Assembly (NCBI RefSeq): GCF_004000805.1
Contig: NZ_BILY01000040.1
Span: forward strand, 1 to 63,551
Source: Paenibacillus glycanilyticus NBRC 16618
Lineage (GTDB): Bacteria; Bacillota; Bacilli; Paenibacillales; Paenibacillaceae
Length of the DNA stretch: 63,551 nucleotides
Reading direction: 5' to 3'
Shown: piece by piece, positions 45,513 to 54,713 of the stretch
Numbering within the stretch: position 1 is the stretch's first letter
Layout: every line of letters begins with the position of its first letter
The notes under the pieces: model-generated
Told to the model about the DNA's origin: nothing
Seen by the model: only the letters and a program-made list of their open reading frames with translations
Database searches by the model: none
Position numbers and translations under genes: made by a program

Positions 45513-46055
45513 ATGGCAGCAAGATTGAAAGATAAATTTCTTAACGAAATTACGCCTGCATTGATGCAGAAGTTTAACTATACGACTGTAATGCAAGTGC
45601 CGAAGATCGAGAAGGTTGTCATCAACATGGGTGTTGGCGAAGCGGTTGCTAACTCCAAAGTGCTTGATGTCGCTGTCGACGAGCTTCGTCAAATCTCCGG
45701 TCAAAAGCCGGTTGTAACTCGTGCGAAGAAGTCCATCGCGGGCTTTAAACTTCGCGAGAACATGCCAATCGGGGTTAAAGTAACACTGCGCGGCGAGCGC
45801 ATGTACTACTTCCTTGACAAGCTGTTCAACATCTCGCTTCCACGCGTACGTGACTTCCGCGGTGTATCGACGAAAGCATTCGACGGTCGCGGTAACTATA
45901 CGCTTGGCCTGAAAGAGCAACTCATCTTCCCAGAGATCGAGTATGATAAAGTTGATAAAGTTCGTGGTATGGACATCGTCATCGTCACGACGGCTAAAAC
46001 GGACGAAGAATCTCGTGAACTGCTTACCCAAATGGGCATGCCGTTCGCGAAGTAA
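45513..46055 (+). CDS. rplE: 50S ribosomal protein L5
   Basis: A 180-aa 5S rRNA-binding protein. The motif KVVINMGVGEAVANSK is present, as are the C-terminal DIVIVTTAKTDEE residues. AAAGGAGG lies before ATG 45513. Confidence 0.98.
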   Translation: MAARLKDKFLNEITPALMQKFNYTTVMQVPKIEKVVINMGVGEAVANSKVLDVAVDELRQISGQKPVVTRAKKSIAGFKLRENMPIGVKVTLRGERMYYFLDKLFNISLPRVRDFRGVSTKAFDGRGNYTLGLKEQLIFPEIEYDKVDKVRGMDIVIVTTAKTDEESRELLTQMGMPFAK

Positions 46056-46081
46056 TCCACTTCTAGGAGGTGTAATACCAA

Positions 46082-46267
46082 GTGGCAAAAACTTCGATGA
46101 AAGTGAAGCAACAACGTACACCGAAATTTCAAGTGCGTGCCTATACGCGCTGTGAACGTTGCGGCCGTCCGCACTCTGTTTTGCAAAAGTTTAAAATTTG
46201 CCGGATTTGTTTCCGCGAATTAGCATACAAAGGCCAGATTCCTGGCGTTAAAAAAGCAAGCTGGTAA
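46082..46267 (+). CDS. rpsZ: 30S ribosomal protein S14, zinc-binding type Z
   Basis: The short, 61-aa, zinc-containing S14 with CERC and CRIC pairs. It starts at GTG 46082 behind AGGAGGTG. A longer zinc-free paralogue may exist elsewhere, as in B. subtilis. Confidence 0.97.
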   Translation: MAKTSMKVKQQRTPKFQVRAYTRCERCGRPHSVLQKFKICRICFRELAYKGQIPGVKKASW

Positions 46268-46298
46268 TCAGCCTAGTTCGGGAAGGAGGTTAACACAA

Positions 46299-46697
46299 AT
46301 GGTTATGTCTGATCCGATTGCAGATATGCTGACACGCATTCGTAATGCGAATGTTGTTCGTCACGAAACCGTGGAATTGCCCGCTTCGAAAGTTAAGAAG
46401 CAAATCGCAGAAATTCTGAAACGCGAGGGCTTCATCCGCGATGCTGAATATATCGAAGACAACAAACAAGGGATTATCCGTATTTTCTTGAAATACGGCC
46501 CTAACCAAGAGCGCGTTATCACTGGTCTGAAACGTATTTCTAAACCAGGTCTGCGCGTTTACACTAAATCGACTGAAATCCCACGCGTTTTGGGTGGTCT
46601 GGGAATTGCTATCATTTCCACATCCAAAGGGGTTATGACCGATAAAGAAGCACGCCAAGGCAAAGCAGGCGGCGAAGTCGTTTGCTACGTTTGGTAA
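46299..46697 (+). CDS. rpsH: 30S ribosomal protein S8
   Basis: A 132-aa primary 16S binder, a translational regulator of spc operons in some bacteria. It begins MVMSDPIADMLTRIRNAN and ends GGEVVCYVW. GGAAGGAGG precedes it. Confidence 0.98.
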   Translation: MVMSDPIADMLTRIRNANVVRHETVELPASKVKKQIAEILKREGFIRDAEYIEDNKQGIIRIFLKYGPNQERVITGLKRISKPGLRVYTKSTEIPRVLGGLGIAIISTSKGVMTDKEARQGKAGGEVVCYVW

Positions 46698-46727
46698 TTA
46701 ATTAGTCACAAGATTGGAGGTGTAACA

Positions 46728-47270
46728 ATGTCCCGTATTGGTCGCAAACCGATCACAGTACCAGCTGGCGTAAGCATCAGCCTGGACAACTCGGTTATTA
46801 CTGTAAAAGGACCGAAAGGATCCCTTTCCCGTGAAATTCACAAGGATATGAAAGTGAACGTTGCGGAGAACGAGATCGTAATCGAACGTCCTTCCGATAA
46901 TAAATTGCATCGTTCTTTGCACGGAACTACTCGCAGCGTCATCGCTAACATGGTGAGCGGCGTTACTGAAGGCTTCTCGAAAAACTTGGAGCTGGTAGGC
47001 GTAGGTTACCGTGCGAACAAAACTGGCGATAAGATCGTTCTTAACGTTGGTTATTCCCACCCAGTGGAGATTGCACCTGAAGCCGGTATTGAGTTCGAAG
47101 TTCCAGCGAACACGAAAATCACTGTTCGCGGTATCGACAAAGAGCGCGTAGGCGCTGTTGCTGCTCAAATCCGTTCCGTACGCGAACCAGAGCCTTACAA
47201 AGGTAAAGGTATCAAGTACGAAGGCGAACGCATCATCCGCAAAGAAGGTAAAGCTGGTAAGAAGAAATAA
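46728..47270 (+). CDS. rplF: 50S ribosomal protein L6
   Basis: A 180-aa two-domain protein near the sarcin-ricin loop; it begins MSRIGRKPITVPAGV and carries EPYKGKGIKYEGE near the end. Confidence 0.98.
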   Translation: MSRIGRKPITVPAGVSISLDNSVITVKGPKGSLSREIHKDMKVNVAENEIVIERPSDNKLHRSLHGTTRSVIANMVSGVTEGFSKNLELVGVGYRANKTGDKIVLNVGYSHPVEIAPEAGIEFEVPANTKITVRGIDKERVGAVAAQIRSVREPEPYKGKGIKYEGERIIRKEGKAGKKK

Positions 47271-47331
47271 GCAGTCTGATTGGGCTGCTTAAAATAGCGG
47301 TATAAGGCAGAAGGAAAGGAGTGAACCTTGA

Positions 47332-47700
47332 ATGATTACGAAAGGCGATAAAAACAAGGCTCGTCTGAAAAGACACTTGCGTGTTCGTAAAAAAATCAAC
47401 GGAACGGTAGCTCGTCCACGTCTCTCGGTATTCCGTTCGGCGAAGCATATCTATGCTCAATTGATCGATGACGTACAAGGCGTAACGCTTGCATCCGCAT
47501 CCACAGTGGATAAAGAACTGGCAGAAGCAATCGGCAATGGCGGCAGCGTTGAAGCAGCTCGCAAAGTTGGCGAATTGATCGCAAAACGCGCTCAAGCGAA
47601 AGGGGTATCCCAAATCGTATTTGACCGTGGTGGTTACTTGTATCATGGCAGAATTCAGGCGCTTGCTGAAGCAGCACGCGAAGCTGGTCTGGAATTCTAG
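47332..47700 (+). CDS. rplR: 50S ribosomal protein L18
   Basis: A 122-aa 5S rRNA-binding protein; VFRSAKHIYAQLIDD and FDRGGYLYHGRIQALA are diagnostic. AAAGGAG precedes ATG 47332. Confidence 0.98.
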   Translation: MITKGDKNKARLKRHLRVRKKINGTVARPRLSVFRSAKHIYAQLIDDVQGVTLASASTVDKELAEAIGNGGSVEAARKVGELIAKRAQAKGVSQIVFDRGGYLYHGRIQALAEAAREAGLEF

Positions 47701-47730
47701 TCGAATTTACTTATAAGGAGGTTAATCGAC

Positions 47731-48228
47731 TTGCGTGTAGATCCAAATACGTTAGAACTGACTGAAAAAGTTGTCCACATCAACCGCGTTGCTAAAGTTG
47801 TTAAAGGCGGACGTCGTTTCAGCTTTAGTGCGCTCGTAGTTGTCGGCGACGGCAAAGGCTACGTAGGCGCAGGGATCGGTAAAGCGGGCGAAGTACCTGA
47901 TGCGATTCGCAAAGGTATCGAAGACGCTAAGAAAAACCTGATCCACGTTCCACTCGTAGGAACAACAATTCCCCATCTTGTAGTTGGACATTTCGGTGCA
48001 GGTGAAGTTCTCCTGAAACCGGCATCCAAAGGTACAGGTGTTATCGCCGGCGGTCCTGTTCGTGCAGTACTCGAACTGGCTGGTGTAGGCGATATCCTGA
48101 CGAAATCGCTTGGTTCTTCGAACTCCATGAACATGGTTAACGCAACGCTTGAAGGTCTTTCCCGCCTGAAGCGCGCGGAAGATGTTGCGAAGCTTCGTGG
48201 AAAAACTGTCGAAGAGCTGTTAGGTTAA
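47731..48228 (+). CDS. rpsE: 30S ribosomal protein S5
   Basis: A 165-aa fidelity protein. It starts at TTG 47731 after AAGGAGG. The spectinomycin loop region (VVKGGRRFSFSALVVVGDG) looks unaltered. Confidence 0.98.
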   Translation: MRVDPNTLELTEKVVHINRVAKVVKGGRRFSFSALVVVGDGKGYVGAGIGKAGEVPDAIRKGIEDAKKNLIHVPLVGTTIPHLVVGHFGAGEVLLKPASKGTGVIAGGPVRAVLELAGVGDILTKSLGSSNSMNMVNATLEGLSRLKRAEDVAKLRGKTVEELLG

Positions 48229-48241
48229 GGAGGGGAATAGG

Positions 48242-48421
48242 ATGGCAAAATTGCAAATCACCCTCGTTCGCAGTGTGATCGGCCGTAACGAAAAACAACG
48301 CGCGACTGTTGAATCCTTCGGTCTGAAGAAAATTCACCAATCCGTTGTTTTGAACGACAGCCCGGCTGTTCGCGGCATGATTAATGCTGTAAGCCACTTG
48401 ATCAAAGTAGAAGAAGTTTAA
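48242..48421 (+). CDS. rpmD: 50S ribosomal protein L30
   Basis: A 59-aa protein starting MAKLQITLVRSVIGRNEKQR. AAGGAGGGG before ATG 48242 overlaps the end of rpsE. Confidence 0.96.
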   Translation: MAKLQITLVRSVIGRNEKQRATVESFGLKKIHQSVVLNDSPAVRGMINAVSHLIKVEEV

Positions 48422-48465
48422 GCAACTTGCTTGCTATAAGAAATAAATAAGGAGGTGCAAGAACG

Positions 48466-48906
48466 ATGAAATTGCATGAACTCGCACCAGCACCAGGCTC
48501 CACGCAAGTGGCTAAGCGCAAAGGTCGCGGTATTGGCTCCGGTAACGGTAAAACTTCTGGTAAGGGTCATAAAGGTCAAAACGCTCGTTCCGGCGGCGGT
48601 GTACGCCCTGGTTTCGAGGGTGGCCAAAACCCATTGTACCGTCGTTTGCCGAAACGCGGTTTCAATAACCGTTTCCGCACTGAGTACGCTATCGTTAACA
48701 TTGAAGAGCTGAACAAATTTGCAGCAGGTTCCGAAGTTACTCCAAAAGTTCTTCTTGAGCAAGGGATCATCAAAAATCCTTTGGCGGGCATTAAGATCTT
48801 GGGTAATGGCGAAGTTAAGGTTCAATTGACTGTAAAGGCAAACAAGTTCTCTCAATCTGCGGTAGAGAAAATCCAGGCTGCCGGCGGTAAAACCGAGGTG
48901 ATCTAA
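48466..48906 (+). CDS. rplO: 50S ribosomal protein L15
   Basis: A 146-aa protein with a long Gly/Arg/Lys-rich N-terminal extension (KRKGRGIGSGNGKTSGKGHK) that threads into 23S rRNA. Its stop directly abuts the secY TTG start. Confidence 0.98.
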   Translation: MKLHELAPAPGSTQVAKRKGRGIGSGNGKTSGKGHKGQNARSGGGVRPGFEGGQNPLYRRLPKRGFNNRFRTEYAIVNIEELNKFAAGSEVTPKVLLEQGIIKNPLAGIKILGNGEVKVQLTVKANKFSQSAVEKIQAAGGKTEVI

Positions 48907-50208
48907 TTGTTTAACACCGTGTCCAACATTTGGAAAGTGGCGGATTTGCGCAAGCGGATCCTTTTCACCCTTTTCATACTGCTTGTTTATCGCATCGGAG
49001 CTTTTATTCCGGCGCCAGGCGTTGACAAAGATGTATTCAAACAGGTTGACCAATCCGGTGTAAATCTGTTCGGTTTGCTTAACACGTTCTCCGGCGGTGC
49101 GTTGTACCACTTCTCCATTTTCGCGATTGGTATCGCGCCATACATTACGGCTTCGATCATCGTACAGCTGTTATCGATGGACGTTATCCCTAAATTCGCG
49201 GAATGGGCAAAGGAAGGCGAGAACGGGAAGAAAAAGCTCGCGCAGATTACACGTTACGGCACGGTAATCCTTGGTTTATTGCAAGGTTTTGCAACAGCAA
49301 TCGGCTTCAATCGTCAATACAGCTATAAGATGGTTCCAAATGCGACATTTGTCGACTACTTGCTCATCGCTCTCGTTCTGACAGCGGGCGTATCATTCCT
49401 GATGTGGCTTGGCGAACAAATTACGGAGCGCGGTATCGGTAACGGTATCTCGATTCTGATCTTTGCCGCCATCGCAGCAAGCATTCCGCAACATATTCGT
49501 ACGATCTACTCGACAGAATTTGCATCGCAAGATGGCAATCTGTTCTGGAGCATTGGCAAAGTTGTTCTGATCGCAGTGGCGATTGTACTGATTATTGTAG
49601 GGGTAATCTTCGTACAACAAGGTATCCGTAAGATTCCGGTTCAATACGCTAAACGCGTAGTTGGTCGGAAGATGTATGGCGGTCAATCGACTCACATACC
49701 AATGAAAGTGAACGGCGCAGGTGTTATTCCGGTCATTTTCGCAATCTCGTTATTGATGTTCCCGGCAACAATCGCTCAGTTCTGGTCTGGTGCCGCTTGG
49801 GCAGATTGGATCATGCATAACCTGACGTACACGCAGCCGCTTGGCATGGTACTGTATGTTCTGCTGATTATCGGGTTCACGTTCTTCTATACATTCGTAC
49901 AGATCAATCCGGTTCAAATGGCGGATCAGATGAAGAAGAATGGCGGTTACATCCCGGGCATTCGTCCTGGTAAACCAACATCCTCTTATTTGACTCGCGT
50001 ATTGTCGCGGATTACGCTGACGGGTGCGATTTTCCTGGCCGTTATCTCCTTGTTGCCAGTAGTATTCGGCGAAATCGCCGGATTGCCTGCTTCGGTAAGA
50101 CTTGGCGGTACCTCGCTTCTTATCGTTATCGGTGTTGCGCTTGATACGATGAAGCAAATCGAGAGCCAGTTGATAAAACGCCATTACAAAGGGTTTATCA
50201 ATAAATAA
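48907..50208 (+). CDS. secY: Preprotein translocase subunit SecY
   Basis: Channel subunit of the Sec translocon: 433 aa and about ten membrane helices, including the NPVQMADQMKKNGGYIPGIRPG cytoplasmic loop region. It starts at TTG 48907, immediately after rplO, with GAGGTGATC in the rplO end as ribosome site. Confidence 0.98.
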   Translation: MFNTVSNIWKVADLRKRILFTLFILLVYRIGAFIPAPGVDKDVFKQVDQSGVNLFGLLNTFSGGALYHFSIFAIGIAPYITASIIVQLLSMDVIPKFAEWAKEGENGKKKLAQITRYGTVILGLLQGFATAIGFNRQYSYKMVPNATFVDYLLIALVLTAGVSFLMWLGEQITERGIGNGISILIFAAIAASIPQHIRTIYSTEFASQDGNLFWSIGKVVLIAVAIVLIIVGVIFVQQGIRKIPVQYAKRVVGRKMYGGQSTHIPMKVNGAGVIPVIFAISLLMFPATIAQFWSGAAWADWIMHNLTYTQPLGMVLYVLLIIGFTFFYTFVQINPVQMADQMKKNGGYIPGIRPGKPTSSYLTRVLSRITLTGAIFLAVISLLPVVFGEIAGLPASVRLGGTSLLIVIGVALDTMKQIESQLIKRHYKGFINK

Positions 50209-50276
50209 CAATAGGTTCCGACCGGGATTCCGTAACGTCGCAGGTGCGATGGACGGAACCCGCACGAGCCTATTGT
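50208..50276 (+). other. Structured secY-adk intergenic element
   Basis: ACAATAGG (50208-50215) pairs perfectly with CCTATTGT (50269-50276), with an inner TTCCG/CGGAA. There is no T-run. It could be a processing site or regulatory RNA structure. Confidence 0.55.
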
Positions 50277-50297
50277 GCTTAAAGCGAGGAAGAATGA

Positions 50298-50948
50298 ATG
50301 AACATTTTATTCATGGGTCCTCCGGGGGCCGGTAAAGGTACGCAGGCAGAACGTATCGTTGGAGAGTTCGGTATTCCGCACATCTCGACAGGCGATGCAT
50401 TCCGTCTTGCGATGAAACAGGGGACTCCGCTCGGTCTTAAAGCGAAAGAGTATGTCGATCAAGGCAAACTCGTTCCCGATGAGATCACGAACGGTATTGT
50501 CAAAGAACGTCTTGCTCAAGACGATTGCAATAAAGGTTTCTTGCTTGACGGTTTTCCGCGTACGCTGCAGCAAGCCGAAGCGCTTGATGTTATGCTTGCC
50601 GAATTGAACCTCAGCATTGACCATGTTGTTAATTTGAAAGTTGACCGCGGCTTGCTGCTTGCCCGTCTGACTGGCAGACGCATTTGTAAAGCCTGCGGCT
50701 CGACATACCATGTAATGTTCAACCCACCGAAACAAGAAGGCGTCTGCGACAAATGCGGCGGCGAATTGTACCAACGGTCGGATGACACGGAAGAGAAAGT
50801 CGGAACGCGTCTTGACGAGTATATCTCGAAAACCGCGCCGCTTCTTGACTACTACAACGGTAAAGGTCTACTTCGCGAAGTCGACGGCGAGAAGGAAATC
50901 GATACGGTTACGGCCGAGATTGTTTCCTGCTTGCGAGGTTCATTGTAA
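50298..50948 (+). CDS. adk: Adenylate kinase
   Basis: Converts AMP + ATP to 2 ADP. It is the 216-aa long-lid form. The P-loop is GPPGAGKGTQ (7-16). The lid carries four cysteines (CKAC, CDKC) that bind structural zinc, as in Gram-positive enzymes. Its stop overlaps the map start. Confidence 0.98.
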   Translation: MNILFMGPPGAGKGTQAERIVGEFGIPHISTGDAFRLAMKQGTPLGLKAKEYVDQGKLVPDEITNGIVKERLAQDDCNKGFLLDGFPRTLQQAEALDVMLAELNLSIDHVVNLKVDRGLLLARLTGRRICKACGSTYHVMFNPPKQEGVCDKCGGELYQRSDDTEEKVGTRLDEYISKTAPLLDYYNGKGLLREVDGEKEIDTVTAEIVSCLRGSL

Positions 50949-51706
50949 TGATCATTTGCAAATCCGATTCGGAGCTGCGATATATGAGGGAAGCCGGCCG
51001 CATTGTAGCGGAAACGCACCGGATTATGGCTGAAGCGGTAAAGCCCGGGGTTACGACCCAGGAGCTCGATCAGCTGGCCGAGGCGTACATCCGCAGCCAA
51101 GGCGCTGAGCCATCCTTCAAAGGTTACAATGGTTTTCCTGCCAGCATTTGCGCTTCTGTAAATGACGAGCTGGTACACGGTTTTCCCGGACCTCGTAAGT
51201 TGAACGAAGGCGATATTATAAGCATCGACATTGGAGCGCAATACAAAGGCTATCACGGCGACTCGGCCTGGACTTATCCGGTCGGCAACGTATCGGATGA
51301 AGTCAAGCGGTTGCTTGAGGTGACGGAAGAGTCTCTGTACGCAGGGATTAATCTGGTCCGCCCAGATGTTCGTTTATTTACAATATCGCATGCGGTTCAA
51401 CAGGTTGCCGAAGCGGCGGGCTTTTCGATTGTACGGGAATTTGTCGGACACGGTATTGGCAAGGACCTCCATGAGGAACCGCAAATTCCGAATTACGGCA
51501 TTCCGGATCGCGGGCCGCGTCTTAAGCCAGGAATGGTGCTTTGCATCGAACCTATGGTCAACATCGGCGAACGTTACGTTCGCACGCTTGAAGACAATTG
51601 GACGGTCGTAACGGAAGACGGCTCTTGGTGCGCTCACTTCGAGCACACGGTTGCCGTAACGGAGGACGGATTCGAAATTTTGACGAAACTACCGAAGTCG
51701 GTGTAA
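50948..51706 (+). CDS. map: Methionine aminopeptidase, type I
   Basis: Removes the initiator methionine. The 252-aa pita-bread-fold enzyme has the metal ligands in DIGAQYKGYHGDSAW (two Asp), FVGHGIGKDLHEEP (His), CIEPMV (Glu) and FEHTVAV (Glu). It overlaps the adk stop by one base (TAATG). Confidence 0.97.
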   Translation: MIICKSDSELRYMREAGRIVAETHRIMAEAVKPGVTTQELDQLAEAYIRSQGAEPSFKGYNGFPASICASVNDELVHGFPGPRKLNEGDIISIDIGAQYKGYHGDSAWTYPVGNVSDEVKRLLEVTEESLYAGINLVRPDVRLFTISHAVQQVAEAAGFSIVREFVGHGIGKDLHEEPQIPNYGIPDRGPRLKPGMVLCIEPMVNIGERYVRTLEDNWTVVTEDGSWCAHFEHTVAVTEDGFEILTKLPKSV

Positions 51707-51712
51707 TCTGTT

Positions 51713-51994
51713 ATGGATAAGCAACCGAAAATCGGTCAAATCGTTAAGGTGCTTCGGGGCAAAGATGAGAACAGCTATGCTGTTATTATTGAAATTGTTG
51801 ACGAACGCTTCGTACTGATCGTCGATGGCGATAAGCGCAGGTTTGATCAACCGAAGAAAAAGAACGTTCTGCATCTCGAGTTACAACCCGCTATAAGCAG
51901 CGAAGTTACAAGCAGCTTGCTTGAAACGGGCAGGGTGACCAATGCCAAGTTACGTTATGTGATTCAGAAGTACGCACATGCGAAAGGAGAATGA
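51713..51994 (+). CDS. ybzG: KOW-domain RNA-binding protein (L14e-like, YbzG)
   Basis: A 93-aa protein with a KOW-like start (PKIGQIVKVLRGKDENSYAVII), probably RNA- or ribosome-associated. It lies between map and infA as in Bacillus. The exact role is unknown. Its stop lies just inside the ribosome-site-to-start region of infA. Confidence 0.85.
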   Translation: MDKQPKIGQIVKVLRGKDENSYAVIIEIVDERFVLIVDGDKRRFDQPKKKNVLHLELQPAISSEVTSSLLETGRVTNAKLRYVIQKYAHAKGE

Positions 51995-51996
51995 CG

Positions 51997-52212
51997 GTGG
52001 CTAAGGAAGACGTCATTGAGGTCGAAGGTACGGTAATCGAACCGCTGCCGAATGCCATGTTCAAGGTGGAGCTGGAGAACGGTCATCAAATTCTCGCACA
52101 TGTTTCCGGTAAACTCAGAATGCACTTCATCCGTATTCTGACTGGGGACAAAGTGGTTATACAGTTATCGCCTTATGATTTATCAAGAGGGCGCATCACC
52201 TATCGGAAGTAG
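51997..52212 (+). CDS. infA: Translation initiation factor IF-1
   Basis: OB-fold factor that blocks the A site during initiation. I chose GTG 51997 because homologues begin AKEDVIEVEG and AAAGGAGA lies 6 nt upstream. The ATG at 51991 is too close to that site. The protein is then 71 aa, the usual length. Confidence 0.96.
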   Translation: MAKEDVIEVEGTVIEPLPNAMFKVELENGHQILAHVSGKLRMHFIRILTGDKVVIQLSPYDLSRGRITYRK

Positions 52213-52257
52213 GCCGCCTCGCGGTTTGCTCTCGAAGGATTCGGGAGGTAATTCACA

Positions 52258-52371
52258 ATGAAGGTTAGACCTTCGGTAAAGCCGATTTGCGAAAAATGCA
52301 AAGTCATTCGTCGTAAAGGCAACGTTATGGTAATTTGTGAAAATCCGAAACACAAACAAAAACAAGGATAA
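52258..52371 (+). CDS. rpmJ: 50S ribosomal protein L36
   Basis: A 37-aa zinc-ribbon protein: MKVRPSVKPICEKCKVIRRK with further Cys and His ligands (ICENPKH). GGGAGGTA precedes ATG 52258. Confidence 0.97.
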   Translation: MKVRPSVKPICEKCKVIRRKGNVMVICENPKHKQKQG

Positions 52372-52389
52372 AAGGAGGGACAATGGCTT

Positions 52390-52758
52390 ATGGCACGTAT
52401 TGCTGGTGTAGATATTCCGCGTGATAAACGCGTTGAAATCGCCCTGACGTACATTTTCGGTATTGGCAAAACAACTTCGCAAAAGATTCTGGCTTCTACT
52501 GGCGTGAACCCTGATACTCGCGTTCGCGATCTGACAGAAGACGAACTTGCTAAATTGCGCGAAGCAATTGACAAATCCGTTAAAGTGGAAGGCGACCTTC
52601 GTCGTGAGATTTCGCTTAACATTAAACGTCTGATTGAGATCGGCTGCTACCGTGGCGTTCGTCATCGTCGTGGCTTGCCTGTTCGCGGTCAACGTACGAA
52701 AACAAATGCGCGTACGCGTAAAGGTCCTCGTCGGACTGTAGCTAACAAGAAGAAATAA
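52390..52758 (+). CDS. rpsM: 30S ribosomal protein S13
   Basis: A 122-aa 30S head protein. MARIAGVDIPRDKR starts it, and the basic tail (RTKTNARTRKGPRRT) reaches the P site. AAAGGAGGGA precedes it. Confidence 0.98.
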   Translation: MARIAGVDIPRDKRVEIALTYIFGIGKTTSQKILASTGVNPDTRVRDLTEDELAKLREAIDKSVKVEGDLRREISLNIKRLIEIGCYRGVRHRRGLPVRGQRTKTNARTRKGPRRTVANKKK

Positions 52759-52778
52759 TAAAGGGGTGAAATAGGGCA

Positions 52779-53174
52779 ATGGCTAAACCTAAAAAAGTCG
52801 TTCGTACAAAACGTCGTGACCGGAAAAATATTGAGTCGGGCGTAGCACACATCCGTTCGACATTCAATAACACGATCGTAACGATCACTGACCCTCATGG
52901 CAACGCAATCTCTTGGGCAAGCTCCGGTAACCTGGGCTTCAAGGGTTCGCGTAAATCCACGCCTTTCGCAGCGCAAATGGCAGCTGAAGCAGCAGCTAAA
53001 GCAGCGATGGAGCATGGCATGAAAGCTGTTGAGGTTATGGTTAAAGGTCCTGGCGCAGGCCGCGAAGCAGCGATTCGTTCGCTTCAAGCAGCTGGTCTGG
53101 AAGTTAACCTGATTAAAGACGTAACGCCAGTTCCTCACAACGGATGCCGTCCGCCGAAACGTCGTCGCGTATAG
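52779..53174 (+). CDS. rpsK: 30S ribosomal protein S11
   Basis: A 131-aa platform protein, with HIRSTFNNTIVTITDPHGN and the C-terminal PHNGCRPPKRRRV. A 126-bp gap before rpoA follows. Confidence 0.98.
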   Translation: MAKPKKVVRTKRRDRKNIESGVAHIRSTFNNTIVTITDPHGNAISWASSGNLGFKGSRKSTPFAAQMAAEAAAKAAMEHGMKAVEVMVKGPGAGREAAIRSLQAAGLEVNLIKDVTPVPHNGCRPPKRRRV

Positions 53175-53300
53175 TTGGATCCGCTGTGGTATCAAATAAC
53201 AACAACTTGTGAATAATGGTTGTGAAGGTTTGGCATACTACGAGGTTTGACTAAACAATACGAATGGTAACGGAGCGACGTTTGAAGGAGGGTACTATTA

Positions 53301-54245
53301 GTGATTGAGATCGAAAAGCCGAAAATCGAGACCGTAGATTTGAATGAGGATGGAACATACGGGCGTTTCGTAGTAGAACCGCTCGAGCGTGGATATGGCA
53401 CGACGCTTGGAAATTCGCTTCGCCGAATTTTGTTGTCATCGCTGCCAGGTGCGGCAGTAACATCTGTTCAGATCGACGGAGTGCTTCACGAGTTCTCTAC
53501 GGTTCCTGGGGTGATCGAGGACGTAACTGAGATCATTCTGAACTTGAAAGGCCTCTCGTTGAAAATCCACTCCGATGAAGAAAAGGTGTTGGAAATCGAC
53601 GCTGAAGGCGAAGGAATCGTTACGGCAGGGGACATTCGAGCTGACAGCGATGTCGAGATTTTGAACCCTGATCTTCACATCGCAACCTTGGCCTCCGGCG
53701 CGCGGCTCCATTTGCGAATTTTTGCCAATCGCGGACGTGGTTACGTCCAAGCGGACCGTAACAAACGGGACGATCAACCGATTGGGGTTATTCCCGTTGA
53801 TTCGATTTACACGCCAATTACCCGTGTCAATTACAGCGTTGAAAATACCCGCGTTGGTCAAGTAACCAACTACGACAAGCTTACGCTTGAAGTATGGACT
53901 GACGGCAGTATTAGACCGGAAGAGGCTGTAAGCCTTGGCGCTAAAATTTTGACAGAGCATTTGGACCTGTTCGTCGGATTGACCGATGAAGCCAAAGACG
54001 CGGAAATCATGGTCGAGAAGGAAGAGGACAAGAAAGAGAAAGTTCTGGAGATGACAATCGAAGAACTGGATCTGTCTGTTCGTTCCTACAACTGCTTGAA
54101 ACGTGCAGGCATTAACACGGTTCAAGAGCTGATCACGAAATCCGAAGAGGACATGATGAAGGTTCGTAACCTGGGCCGTAAATCCCTCGAGGAAGTTCAA
54201 GAGAAGCTGGAAGAGCTGGGTCTTGGCCTGCGCATGGAAGAGTAG
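53301..54245 (+). CDS. rpoA: RNA polymerase subunit alpha
   Basis: Alpha subunit of 314 aa, starting at GTG 53301 behind GAAGGAGGG. The N-terminal dimerisation domain has YGTTLGNSLRRILLSSLPG. The C-terminal domain, which contacts UP elements and activators, has ELDLSVRSYNCLKRAGI and RNLGRKSLEEV. Confidence 0.98.
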   Translation: MIEIEKPKIETVDLNEDGTYGRFVVEPLERGYGTTLGNSLRRILLSSLPGAAVTSVQIDGVLHEFSTVPGVIEDVTEIILNLKGLSLKIHSDEEKVLEIDAEGEGIVTAGDIRADSDVEILNPDLHIATLASGARLHLRIFANRGRGYVQADRNKRDDQPIGVIPVDSIYTPITRVNYSVENTRVGQVTNYDKLTLEVWTDGSIRPEEAVSLGAKILTEHLDLFVGLTDEAKDAEIMVEKEEDKKEKVLEMTIEELDLSVRSYNCLKRAGINTVQELITKSEEDMMKVRNLGRKSLEEVQEKLEELGLGLRMEE

Positions 54246-54293
54246 AAGCTTGAACATCTAGAACAGACTATAGGCAAGGGAGGGGAAAACAAA

Positions 54294-54659
54294 ATGGCAT
54301 ATCAAAAATTGGGCCGTGACGCTAGCGCGCGGAAAGCATTGTTCCGTGACCTCGTTACTGACCTGTTCCTGTATGAGCGCATTCAAACAACAGAAGCTAA
54401 AGCGAAAGAGGTTCGTTCTATCGCTGAAAAGCTGATCACGAAAGCGAAAAAAGGTGACTTGCACGCTCGTCGTCAAGTAGCTGCATACGTTCGTCGTGAA
54501 ACTGTTGATGGAGAGCAAGATGCAATCCAAAAGCTGTTCTCCGAGCTGGCCACCCGTTACTCGGAACGTGCGGGCGGATACACACGGATTTTGAAACTGG
54601 GACCTCGCCGTGGCGACGCTGCGCCTATGGTGTACCTGGAACTGGTTGACCGTGCGTAA
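54294..54659 (+). CDS. rplQ: 50S ribosomal protein L17
   Basis: A 121-aa protein starting MAYQKLGRDASARKALFRDL. It ends the alpha operon. In many Bacilli ecfA1 follows at this point; here a palindromic element does. Confidence 0.98.
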   Translation: MAYQKLGRDASARKALFRDLVTDLFLYERIQTTEAKAKEVRSIAEKLITKAKKGDLHARRQVAAYVRRETVDGEQDAIQKLFSELATRYSERAGGYTRILKLGPRRGDAAPMVYLELVDRA

Positions 54660-54713
54660 CACAAGCGTAATCAGCTCGCCGCTCTAAGCGGTTGAGCTAC
54701 GTTTCGCGGTGAG

